This document shows positions 11,675 through 22,032 of a stretch of DNA of 64,000 nt, one piece after another. The number at the start of each line of letters is the position of its first letter. Position 1 is the first letter of the stretch. The notes under the pieces were generated by a model, which was not told the DNA's origin, made no database searches, and saw only the letters and a list, made by a program, of their open reading frames with translations. The translations under genes were made by a program, and so were the position numbers. The stretch comes from Brachyhypopomus gauderio (taxonomy: Eukaryota > Chordata > Actinopteri > Gymnotiformes > Hypopomidae). Where the stretch lies: assembly GCF_052324685.1 (NCBI RefSeq), contig NC_135214.1, positions 24,690,265 through 24,754,264 of the forward strand, in the 5' to 3' direction.

Positions 11675-13498
11675 TAACTCATTTCTCTCACACCCAGCTG
11701 TAATCTAGAGAATACCGAGGAGTGTTTTTTTCCTTTGTATTATAAAACATGTATAAAAAAACAAAACATGATATAAGCAAAAACTGGCACAAAACACTTC
11801 AGTACACCGCCCACTGAATCAGACAAATACAGCCACACGCAGACAACAGTTTGCTTTTCACTGAATTAGAAATCACAATTGACAAAATATGGCACATTTA
11901 CATTTACATTTCAAATACAGACAGCATAATTCATTCCTGGCTGAGAATGTCACATTGAAGAATGTCAAGTCTTTGTTGCCAACACCCCCCCCCCCCCCCC
12001 ATTTTTGGAGGACAACTTTGTTTTTATGTACAGATCTGATTAAGAGAAAATACAACCAGCTCAAATGACCACTGCAAAGAAGAGCAGAAAGTGTACCCAA
12101 GACATATAGCACAAATGACTGTGATGTATGTGTATGTGTGAGTGTATGTGCAACATAAAAGTGCAACATAGGATAAATGTACGGAATGTACTTGCCAGCA
12201 AGGGTAGAAAGCTGCGACAACATTCCCCCAGAGGGCAGAGGCAGGCAGAGAAAGACCCGGGAATCCCACCCGCCCACGGCCCCCCCAGGAGCAGTGGAGT
12301 CCCAGGGCTGCACTTCCCCATGAAGGCGGGAAAGGGAGACCCCGGACAGCGCCCCCCCAGCCAAGGAGCGCAGGTCCAGGGGAACCAGAGGTAACAGAGT
12401 CCCACCCCTGGATGCCCCCCCACCACGGGCCAGCAGCTAGGCCCCAGCGCCACGTGCCCCCGAGAGCCACCCACCACCCGGCACCGCAGAGACCCGAGCC
12501 GCCCCGGACCACAACCGCCCAGGGGAGCGGGCCAACCACCAAGCCGGGCCCCGAAACCCCAAGGCGCCCCCCTCTGGAGGGGAGCCCGGGAGAGGACCGG
12601 GCACGACTAGCCCCCAGCCTAGAACCAGCTATCCTCACACATACACTCAACCTCATATATACATTCTCCCCCATATACACACCCCTACATACAAACACAC
12701 AATCCCTTATATACACCCTTATCATGTATACACCTACACACCTCCCTATACACATATATACACACACACACACCCAAACTCACCCTCATATATAGAGCCT
12801 CACACATATACACCTACACGCACATGTACATCCACCCCTACATACATTCCCACACACATTCACCCACACCCATATACAGTGGTACCTCGAGATACGAGCT
12901 GCTCTACATACGAGCAATCCAAGATACGAGCACCGAGACGAGCAAAATTTCTGTTCGACATACGAGTGCACGCTCGAGATACGAGCATGAACCACTAGGT
13001 GGCAGTACAGTACTGTATTTCAATACTGTTGTAGCGACTACTCCTCGCAGCGAATTCCACAACAGACAGGCACTTGGCCCTTTAATAGGCCCTTTTCACA
13101 ACAAAACGGAAATACGTCACCGCCGGGTAAAACAAGTTCCGGTACTCGCAGAAGATAGTTGTTGTCAATTCACCTCAGCATGGAGCGTGTGTTTACTTCA
13201 TCCCTGTCGTCGCTGCCGAGACTGAATTTTAAATACGTTTCCAGTATCGTTGGGAGAACATTCAACAACGAACGGTTCCAAGTTAAATAGAGGCTACAAA
13301 TTGTTTGTAGAATAATTTATTCACTTATACCAGGGTAAGCTAACACCAGCTAGCACTAGCTAGGTAACTAACTATTATTTAAGGTATAGCTGGTTCCATT
13401 AGTCATCCTACGGAGTGGTAAAACAGTCTATATTATTATGTTATATATTATAATATTACATATTATACTGACAGCTTTAGTTAACAATATCTAGCTAG

Positions 13499-13836
13499 GT
13501 TAAGCTGTGCGATTTTTGGCCCATTTTCAGCCGATTTTTCACTCGTGCGACTATTTTTGCGATCGGGCTGAGTTTCGGCTCAATCGCGTTTCGTGCATCG
13601 TATAGTTTACACAGGTAAACGAGGAGCGATTCACACCTCACGACCAACTCCCGATCAGAAATCGCAGCGTCGCAAGAATATCAAACATGTTTGAAATTCA
13701 AATCGCTCCTCGTGAGAGTATCACACTGTTGAAGCAGCTCCACGAGCCGACTCTCCCTGCGATTTAGTCGGAGTTTGAGCTGGAGCTGAGCACATGATTT
13801 AAAATATCGTACAGTGTACGCCCAGCTTTAGCAAGC
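13499..13836. mobile_element. MITE-like segment
   Basis: Left end TTAAGCTGTGCGATTTTTGG and right end complementary to TAAAGCTGGGCGTACACTGT look like the two ends of one fish MITE family. Internal inverted pieces (CGAGGAGCGATT near 13621 and AATCGCTCCTCG near 13702) support foldback structure. Assigned by pattern only. Confidence 0.45.
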
Positions 13837-14019
13837 CAAGGGACGTCAGCTATTGATTGTTTGGTTTACATCAGTATCAATAAAGTTCATGACACACACC
13901 AAGTTATTACGTGTTATTGTTTATTCAGTGTCCAATATAGTCGACAGCATAGTGATGGTCAGAGCTGGATGCTACCGAGCAGAGCTGGATGCTAGCGGAT
14001 CACAACTAGTTTCAGAGCC

Positions 14020-14701
14020 GTTTCAGTGGAACAGTTGCTGTCCGCATTTGAAAGAACAAACTCTCGACTAGTAGATGTTCGTGGTGTACTGCCAGCCGAG
14101 AGCTTGCTCTTTTCTAGCTAGATGCTATCGGATCGGGGCTAGAAGCTATCGGATCGGGGCTAGAAGCTATCGGATCGGGGCTAGAAGCTATCGGATCGGG
14201 GCTAGAAGCTATCGGATCGGGGCTAGAAGCTAGCGAATCGGGGCTAGAAACTATCGGATCACGGCTAGAAGCTATCGGATCACGGCTAGAAGCTAGCGAA
14301 CCGGGGCTAGATGCTATCGGATGACGGCTAGAAGCTAGCGAACCGGGGCTAAAAGCTAGCGAACCGGGGCTAAAAGCTAGCGAACCGGAGCTAAAAGCTA
14401 GCGAACGGGAGCTAAAAGCTATCGGACCGGGGCTAGATGCTATCGGACCGGGGCTAGATGCTATCGGACCGGGGCTAGATGCTATCGAACCGGAGCTAGA
14501 TGCTATCGAACCGGAGCTAGAAGCTAGCGAACCGGAGCTAGAAGCTAGCAAACCGGGGCTAGATGCTATCGAACCGGAGCTAGAAGCTAGCGAACCGGGG
14601 CTAGATGCTAGCGGGTAACAGCTAGATGCTAGCGGACGTACGTGTACTCCCAGCCGAGAGCTTGATCTTTCAAACGCGGACAGCAACTGTTCCACTGAAA
14701 C
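14020..14701. repeat. 20 bp minisatellite flanked by 47 bp inverted repeats
   Basis: About 26 units of GCTAGAAGCTATCGGATCGG occupy 14115-14640. The flanks 14020-14066 and 14655-14701 match in inverted orientation at 44 of 47 bases. A direct copy of CAGCCGAGAGCTTG also brackets the array (near 14094 and 14651). Confidence 0.85.
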
Positions 14702-14789
14702 CGGCTGGGAACAGTAACAGTACCGGGGACAGTAACAGTACCGGGGACAGTAACAGGGAACAGCACCAACTTTTAGCCGCGAGCTTCCT

Positions 14790-14966
14790 GCTATGTAGTC
14801 TCCGTATCACAAAGTTTTCCCCTTCATCCCTCCTAATTGCACAAACCCATTTTCTTTTCTGCTCGTCGTCAGCCGGAAAACCGTAGAAACTGAGATACGA
14901 CTGTTTTTGCTTCGAGATCGAGCACCCTGGTGCACTGCAAAAGCTCTTGTTATTGGACTCTGCCAT
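14790..14966 (-). pseudogene. THAP-domain N-terminal fragment of a P-like transposase
   Basis: The frame starts MAESNNKSFCSAPGC and continues YLSFYGFPADDEQKRKWVCA then IRRDEGENFVIR. This is the first half of a THAP zinc finger: C-x4-C, the FP pair and the W of the WxxAxxR motif. The second half (C-x2-H-F) is absent, because the frame runs into unrelated sequence after about 55 residues. It cannot fold as a complete THAP finger. DNA-transposon remnant, not a host gene. Confidence 0.65.
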
Positions 14967-15047
14967 TGTTTAATGTGTAACGGAAGTAACTTTACCCTGC
15001 AACGAGAGCTTCCGGAAGAAAAAATGCGGAAGTGTGAAAAGGGCCTA

Positions 15048-16577
15048 TGGCGCATTTCCACTAGGGCCTGCTTGGCGCGGTACGGTTCGATTCGCGACGG
15101 TTTGTGAGTGTTTCCATTAGTACCAGGACCCGTTTAGCCGGCCCCTTTGGGTACTTTTTTCGTACTGACTCGCTTGAGGTTCTAACCGTTCCGAAGCGGT
15201 ACAGTTCTGTGACGTGGAGGAACAGCATGACACTGATTGGCCAGGGAGTGTCGTCACAGGTTGCGTCAGGAGAGCGACTCCTCCGCTATGCTATGGACTC
15301 CTCAGCCATTTTTAAAACCCAAGGAGCGAAGTCTGTTCCCTGGTCAAACGCCGAGGTACAAACCTTTCTGTTAATAATCAGCGATAAAAAAATCCAGGGC
15401 GAACTGGACGGGGCCACTAGAAACGTAAAGGTTTTTAGCGAGGTTTCCGCGCTAATGGCCACTCATGGCTACCAGCGGTCCGTTCAGCAGTGCCGGTCGG
15501 TCCAAGCTAAAAAAGCTTAACGCGATTACCGGGCGGTGAAGGACCATAACGGATGCAGCGGAGCAAACCGCAAAGACTGGAAATGGTTCCAGCAAATGGA
15601 TGTCATATACGGTCACCGGCCAGCCAGTAACGGAAGAGAAAACGTGCTGGACATTGTCGGTGCTGGAGGCCACGGAGAATGGTGAGTGTATTGTGATTTC
15701 ACAGTTTTACTACTAGGCTCGTAAAAGATGTAATATGAACGTAATATGAACGCATCTATTGTAAACGCAGGAATTTAGAGCTGTGTTTGTAGTTAATGTT
15801 ACCACCACAGTCACTACTGTACAATAGCTAGCTCTTAGCCTTGCTAGTTGCTAGTTAGCTGTAGCCATAAACAAAGCATCAGCAGCGATGACGTGCTACA
15901 CATTTTGTGCAGTTACGCTATATTGTTGTTGCTTTCACGGGAATACTTGTGTTTAATATTTGTTATTTTTTACGTTCAAGATTCCCCTTCCACTGACGAG
16001 GCGAGCGGAGTTGGCGGAAAATGTTTCCTTCAACCGGGCTTTCCTCGGGGTGCTTGGCGAACTTGTGAACACCATGCGAGACAGACGCCAGTAAAAGCAC
16101 ACAAAATGTTGCTTGTAGTACTATAAATATTTATTTCATATAAAGCTATACGTATATATTTGCTTTTTGCACTTTTTTTAACTATGACTATATTATTTAC
16201 ATATGTTGTACTTTAAATATCTATTTCATAATAAAGTTTGATTTCATTTGATTGTATGACTGATGCTTTTTATGCAGGGTGTGTTCAGCCTGTTTGAGTA
16301 ATACCAAATTATTATCAATAATTAGAGCAACCACATACAATAATGAAGATAAAGATAAATAAGATACAATAATGCTATGTGTTAAGGGGCGTCGACCGGT
16401 GTTGTGGTCGTATACAAATGATGTCACGACACTACAACCCGCGCGCCAACAGCGACTCCACCCACATTGGGGTGGTTCACCATTGTAATGGAAACACAAC
16501 GCGACCGTACCGTTCCGTTGCGAATCGACCCGTACCGAACCGTACCGCGCCAAGCAGGCCCTAGTGGAAATGCGCCA
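15048..16577 (+). mobile_element. Harbinger-like DNA transposon (MYB/SANT gene only)
   Basis: Terminal inverted repeats of about 42 bp start TGGCGCATTTCCACTAGGGC at 15048 and end as the exact complement at 16577. TA occurs on both sides. It encodes a MYB/SANT-type protein as Harbinger elements do, but I see no DDE transposase, so it would need help from elsewhere. It abuts the P-like element end, so it inserted at or next to that terminus. Confidence 0.7.
15293..15690 (+). pseudogene. MYB/SANT-like DNA-binding protein of the Harbinger-like element
   Basis: From ATG 15293 the frame reads MDSSAIFKTQG, then the trihelix/MYB-like domain VPWSNAEVQTFLLIISDKKI, VFSEVSALMATHGYQRS and QQCRS. A TAA at 15518-15520 interrupts it, but the same frame resumes RDYRAVKDHNGCSGANRKDW and FQQMDVIYGHRPAS. 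One nonsense change therefore separates it from a longer open frame. In the family this protein binds element ends together with the transposase. Confidence 0.65.
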
Positions 16578-18559
16578 TAAGTGACACTGGGGGAGCGGCG
16601 CCTGCGCGCGCCAGGGGAGGGGGAGAGGACAGTGCTGTTGTTTAAGTTGCGTGGTAAATAAAGTTTAATGACACATCTTTGGCTCATTTTCGAAACATTT
16701 TAAAAAGCAGACAGAAACAAACCTCGTTGGACAGATTTTTAATGAAAAAAAAAAACAGATCTGAGTGAACATGCCGAAAGTTCACCCAAAAGGCCTAAAA
16801 CCAACGAGTGAGTGTTTAAGCAACTTTTTAAGTTTAGGTAATGTGATGTGTGTACGTAATTTTTACAGTTTAAACATGTTCTCATGAAGTTACTGTACAT
16901 ATTGTTTAATTATACATGTTGCTTGTGCCTTTATTAATAAAGAACATGTCTTTTTTTCCACATTTACGCTAGTTTTGTGACTTTTTTAAGGACCGGAACC
17001 AATTACAATACTTTACATTGTTAAATTGCTTTGAGAACCGAGCAGTTCAAGATACGAGCACAGGTCTGGAACGGATTAAACTCGTATCTCGAGGTACCAC
17101 TGTACAATCTTATGGACATATATACACCCCCCAATGTACTTACACATTCACCCCCATATATACACACACACACACACCCATATACCCCCCCACAACACAT
17201 ACTCATTCATCCACCTATACAAAAAGAGACAAGGATAAAGACACACATTCATCCAAACTAACACACCCTCCGCGGCGGGGGCAAATGTCTGGACCAGCAA
17301 GGATCAGCAGCAGCTCCAGGACGCCACCAGCCCAGCCCTGCGCTAGCGACCCATCCCTGCCCCGGCAGGGAGCAGGAAACGGGTGAAGGAAGGCCTTCCC
17401 ACCCCTCCACCCCCAGTGCTGTGTTGTGTGTAGGTGTATATGCATGTAAGTAGTGTGTGATACTATGGTGTAGTTAAAATACGAGGCAGGGAGAGGTTGA
17501 CCCGGGGAGACCGGCGGGACTTCCCACTCCGCCACTGCATCCAAGCCCAGACCCCCACCACTTCCACCGCAGAGAGCAGCCACATTCACCTAAATACCTA
17601 TTCACCCACCCACACGTATACACCCTCATGCATATACACCCACACACATTCATCCCATATATACTTCTCCACACACATATACACCCATACACCTTCATCC
17701 CATATGCACAACACACCTATGTAAGCACCCACAACCATACCAATCGCACAATAATCAAACAACAACAGACATCAACAGGGTTGAAGATATGCTGGTCTGA
17801 GTCCAGAACCCAGCGCCCCCGGCCCACCCCAGATACCCCCAATAGCCTCCACCCCACCCCCACCACCCAGACACCTCAGAGCCCCAAGGCCCAGACCCGA
17901 CGGCCCGACAGAAGGCCGACCGACCCACCCCACCCAGCGGTGCGCCCGCAGCGGCACAGGTCCCCCGTACGGGCAGGGCCCCAGCACGGGGTCGGGTGGT
18001 TCCAGGCACCGGAGGCACCTCGCAGGGGAGGCCAGCCACCCCCCTAAGGGCCAGCACCTGCTCCCCCCGCACCCCAGGGCCCACACCCCAGAGCCCAGAG
18101 GCAGCGCCCCCCGAGCCCCCCACCGCCAACCAGGGCAAACACACAAACATCCCAGGTTGGCAGCCCCAGCCATCCAGCCCAGGAAGCGGCCGGGACGAGC
18201 AGTCCCCCCAGAGTCGACCCCCAGACACCAACTAGGCCTCCCGGGAGCTGAAGCCCCAGCCAACCACCCCGACTAGCTAATGGAACTGATCAGAGGGAAC
18301 CAGAGAGAATTGAATTCCTCCAACTGGTCTTTAGAGGAAGCAGACATTCTCTCCAGACAGATGTGATAGAGTAATACATTTTTGTAATGACTAATATGCA
18401 GGTGCTTTTTTGCTTTCCAATTAATGGGGATGGTTTTTTTGGCGATGCATAGGGCAGTAAAAACTATGTGTGATGTGTTTGCCTCCATAGCCAATTCACT
18501 GACGTCTCCTAGGATGCACATCCCATGGGGGATGTTGGGATGCAGCTTTTAAACCATGT

Positions 18560-18720
18560 GGACAAGTCTACACATACCTTCTGCCAGAATTACCTAAGTA
18601 GTTTTACTTCGCTACATTTGAACCACCTCACGTTACTGAGTAAAAAAATATTGATGGTGAAAAATTTAATGCAGGCAGAAATTTAAACTTCTGAGGTCGG
18701 GAACTGAAAGTCAATTGCGT
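18560..18720. other. remnant of a hAT-like repeat end
   Basis: AAGTAGTTTTACTTC type sequence resembles the AGTAAAAGTACTC-rich ends of common fish hAT elements. A matching end-like stretch lies at 21610-21760, so the material between may be insertions into it. Confidence 0.35.
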
Positions 18721-21020
18721 TGTCAGGGTTGGCTCGGCTGCCGCTCCTCCTAACACTAGAGGCACCAGAGTCAGTCCTAGACTCTCCAAGCGCAATCAGC
18801 AGTGATCCGTTTTAGCTGTCTCTATGGCTTCTCTATGGAAGCTTAGTGAAACGGATCACTGATGAATAGTTTTGGCTCGCCTTCATGTCCTCAGCCCTTT
18901 CTCTGTGATCTCTGGTTGCGTTTCTTTTGTTTAGGTGTCTCGCCACCTTATGCTCTCTCTTATCTCTCTTGCTTTTCTACTACTTATTTGAGTAACTATT
19001 TCCTGCGCTGCTTACTAGCCTACCTCAAGTTTTCCCCCTGTGTTATCTCTTCCTATCCGTTCTTCGTTTATTTTGGGAAGGGTTTTTGTTTTGTCGCGGC
19101 GTTCTGCCTGCTGCCAATTACTTCCCCTGGCGTCCTAAGTTTCGTTTTCTTGCGTTGAGTTTTCTCAGCATCTTTTCTGTTGCATTTTTCTCCCATGTGT
19201 TTTGCGGTCGAGTTTATTTTCTATACATTGAGTTTATTCCGCATCTCGTGTGATTGGTTTTGCTGCTTGTGTGTATGTGTGTGTGTCAGGGTTGCCAACT
19301 CTCATGCAATGAGCGTGAGACACACGCATTCGATTTCTCACACTGAAAAAAATCTTGTTCATTTATCTCCGATCTACATTTATGATTCAATGAGTTACTA
19401 GTTCACTCTGGAGCCAACCACTGGTGATCGATCGCTTTAGGCACAGCTGAGAAGAAACATTTAAACATATAATAATTTGACAAACCCCCCCCCCCCCCCC
19501 CCCCCCGGCAAATGAACATATAATAATTAATCAGTCCCACCAGGATTTCGCAGGCCTTTTTTGTGATTGCTGCGGGCTAAAATGTTTGATGTTGCGGGTG
19601 TTTTTCAAAAAAAATGCGATGGAAGTTGCGGTGTGTTTTTGCTTTTTTGTGAGTACATTGCAATAGGGAGTAAATGTTGTATGGTTTCCTCTAATTAGTA
19701 GTCCATTTTTATTATCTATTTACCTATTTATTCAGGGTTGCCAACTTTTCAAGATCGCTTGGAGTGAGATTTGAACCTGGAGGGGATGGCGAACATTAGT
19801 TGTTGACGGGGGGGGGGGTGGGGGGGGTTAGCGAACATAAGTTGTTACCGGGCGGCCTGTCAAATGGACACAAATTAAGTATTATATCGAGATTGATCGC
19901 CAGAGCGAACTAGTAACTCATAGATATGGATCAGAGATAAATAAACTTTATCTCTGACTTTAAACTTTATCTCAGTTTAAAGTTTAAACTTATAAACTTT
20001 ATCTCAGACCCTCGCCGCTTGCGTGCGCTGCAGTGACTTCGCGGGCTGCCGTTGCATTGTGGGGAATGTAGTGTTTGTGCGTGCAAAACACCATCGGGCG
20101 GCAGTGGCCTGCAGGCGGGTTCTAATAGTAATTAAATATCATCCAGGGGGCCATAGATAATCAATTCGCGGGTCGGATCTGGCCCGCGGGCCTTGACTTT
20201 GACATATGTGCTCTATGTGGTATGAAATAGTTTGGGCAGGAATGATCCCTCTCAAGATTTTGTATGCCCCGCCCCTTGAAACACAGGTGTTGGGACAGAG
20301 AATGCACAATGATCCCTCTCACTTTCTTGAAATGATCCCTCGAAGTGCAACAGCTCGGTGGCAGAAATTGACTTTCCGTCTCTTCAAAGACTATGAAAAA
20401 TTACTTGGAGTGGATGGGCTGGTGCTAGAAATGTTAAACTTGTTGGAAATACATGTATGAACCCATCGTTGTGAAACAATAAAACACTGAAAACAAAAAA
20501 AAACAGTTTATCCCCGCTTTCATGTAGTGTACCGGGATACTGCTTTTCCCGATCTTTTTGCCGTTATTTTCGTCGCTCATGCTGCTTCAGTCTGTTCCTC
20601 TTGAATGTATATACGGAAGTAAGGCGGGAGTTTGTTGACGTCACATCAAGACGACATCGGTGATTGGTCAAATTTGCGGGAAAGTTGCGGTGATTGGCTG
20701 AAGTTGCAAACCGCCCTGAATTCGCAGGGTTTGCTTGAAGTTGCAAATCGCAACATCGCGACTTTCTGGAGGGTCTGATTAATGTGTCCATTTGACACCC
20801 CCCCCCCCCCCCCCCAAACAAATTTCACTCCAAGTGATTTTGAAAAGTTGGCAACCCGTGTGTGTGTGTGTGTGTGCTCTTTCTTTTCATTTTGCTCTTT
20901 GCGTTTTGTCGGCACTCGGGTCTACTACTCTCTTGGTTTTGACGCGGTGTGTACTTGTTGGTACACCTGACGTTACATGCATGGCCTTGCCTTGCGTGCG
21001 CCCTTTCCATTGTCTCATAA
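18721..21020 (+). mobile_element. LTR-like interspersed repeat, copy 1 (possible solo LTR), interrupted by hAT-like DNA
   Basis: Begins TGTCAGGGTTGGCTCGG and is collinear with a second copy at 45644-46383 (shared GGGAAGGGTTTTTGTTTTGT at about 19074, CATTGTCTCA at about 21010). Interrupted at 19287-20857 by hAT-like sequence. The TG start and layout suggest a Ty3/Gypsy-type solo LTR fossil, but no target duplication or internal region was found, so the class is unproven. Contains a conserved hairpin at 18797-18864. Confidence 0.45.
19287..20857. mobile_element. hAT-like non-autonomous elements, composite
   Basis: CAGGGTTGCCAACT starts occur at 19287 and 19733; a matching inverted end (AAAAGTTGGCAACCC) lies at 20843-20857. 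Subterminal blocks at about 19355-19415 and 19883-19945 are inverted copies of each other. Contains C- and G-homopolymers (19487-19506, 19809-19828, 20801-20816). The open frame at 20206-20460 is not recognised. Confidence 0.5.
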
Positions 21021-21079
21021 TCAGGTCGTAATCCGGTGCACTTTTTTTTCCAAAAGGATGAGATTGTTCTATCTTTAAA

Positions 21080-21370
21080 TCTTCTATCTATCAAGATCTG
21101 TGAGATCCTGTGGACATTTTATTGTGAAAAGTGGAATCCTGTGGGCACTGTATTTTGAATAGTTGGATCCTTTTGAGCGTTTTAAATAGTGGAATCCTGT
21201 GCGCATTTTGTTTTATTTTGAGTTGTGGCATCCTGTGGGCATTTTATTGTGAATAATGGGATCCTGTGGGCACTTACTTTTAAATTGTGGGATCCTATGA
21301 GCATTTTTTTTTTATTTTTGAGGTGACATCCTGTGGGCATTTAATTTTGTGTGCATTTTGTTTTTTGAAT
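21080..21370. repeat. degenerate tandem repeat, unit about 45-50 bp
   Basis: GATCCTGTGGGCATTTTATT-type units recur about six times with drift. Confidence 0.7.
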
Positions 21371-21609
21371 AATTTATTTATTTAATAATTTATTCTTATC
21401 ATAGTGTTGTCCATTGGACAATAGGACTGAAAATTGTTTGCACTTTATGGTACAGGTTGTGATTTGTCCTTGTGCTGTGAGGAAGTATGTTCCTGAGCCC
21501 AGCTGATCTTTTGCAAGTGTGGATATGCACTTAAATACGCTTTCAAATCGATTAAAACAACTTGAGCTGAATTTGATTCATGACTCATCCTTTTTTGCAT
21601 TAAATAGCT

Positions 21610-21760
21610 GAAAGTAACTAAGTAACTTGTACTCAAATTACATTTTAAATGAAGTAATTTGTACTTTTACTTGAGTAAATTTTACTTTTATTCTGAGTAG
21701 AATTTAGGCAAAGTAAAGATACTTTTACTCAATTACAATATTTCAGTAGACTTCTTTGGG
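21610..21760. mobile_element. hAT-like element end remnant
   Basis: Dense TACTTTTACTTGAGTAAA-type sequence, typical of abundant fish hAT termini. No target duplication found. Confidence 0.4.
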
Positions 21761-22032
21761 AAATAAAGTGATTTTTCAAGCCTCTCATGAACCAGCTGCA
21801 TCTTGTTTATGACAACAACTTGTTTGTTGGTTTGTTGGGAAACTGTGATATTTTAGGAGGGGATTATAATATCATTAAGATCCATAGATCAAGATCAAAT
21901 ATGATCTTTCTGGAAGTCAGAGATTCCCTTCAGCACAAGTTTCAGACTTCAGTCCTGCTATTCAACCCTGCTCCTCAACCTCAACCTGCTCCTCAACCTC
22001 AATCCTGCTCCTCAACCTCAACCTTCCTCTTC

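Larger units (their letters stand above)
13086..15047 (-). mobile_element. P-element-like (THAP) non-autonomous transposon
   Basis: Ends share about 16 bp in inverted orientation (ATAGGCCCTTTTCACA at 13086; its complement ends near 15047). The minus strand at the right end encodes a THAP-type zinc-finger N-terminus. The transposase core is missing; the middle holds a MITE-like segment and a minisatellite. Boundaries are moderately certain; I found no clear 8 bp target duplication because another element abuts the right end. Confidence 0.5.
12877..17102. mobile_element. Tigger-like (Tc1/mariner superfamily) DNA transposon with nested insertions
   Basis: Both ends carry an identical 22 bp terminal inverted repeat beginning CAGTGGTACCTCGAGATACG, each flanked by TA (12875-12876 and 17103-17104), the expected target duplication. 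Subterminal ATACGAG motifs repeat at both ends. Near 16705 a relic like the Lys-rich end of a pogo/Tigger transposase (KQTSLDRF-type) may remain. The interior has been replaced or expanded by other elements. TIR identity suggests a fairly recent copy. Confidence 0.85.
11866..18521 (-). mobile_element. L1-like LINE, ORF2 C-terminus plus long GC-rich 3' region, interrupted by a Tigger-like element
   Basis: The minus frame ending at 18273 reads an L1-type ORF2 tail: ALCIAKKTIPINWKAKKHLH then YKNVLLYHICLERMSA and EFNSLWFPLI. Downstream (decreasing coordinates) come about 1.1 kb of G-rich minus-strand sequence, CA/TA-rich simple repeats, a Tigger-like insertion at 12877-17102, more G-rich DNA (12200-12620), and a 3' end near 11866. 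Without the insertion the 3' region is about 2.2 kb. 5'-truncated near 18521-18600. Exact ends uncertain. Confidence 0.65.

Noticed and set aside
12024-12795. Gly/Trp-rich and Pro-rich frames in the GC-rich block
   Set aside because: Lie in the 3' region of the L1-like element; composition alone keeps them open.
20206-20460. 84-codon frame inside hAT-like DNA
   Set aside because: No family resemblance I could identify and no splice or promoter context.
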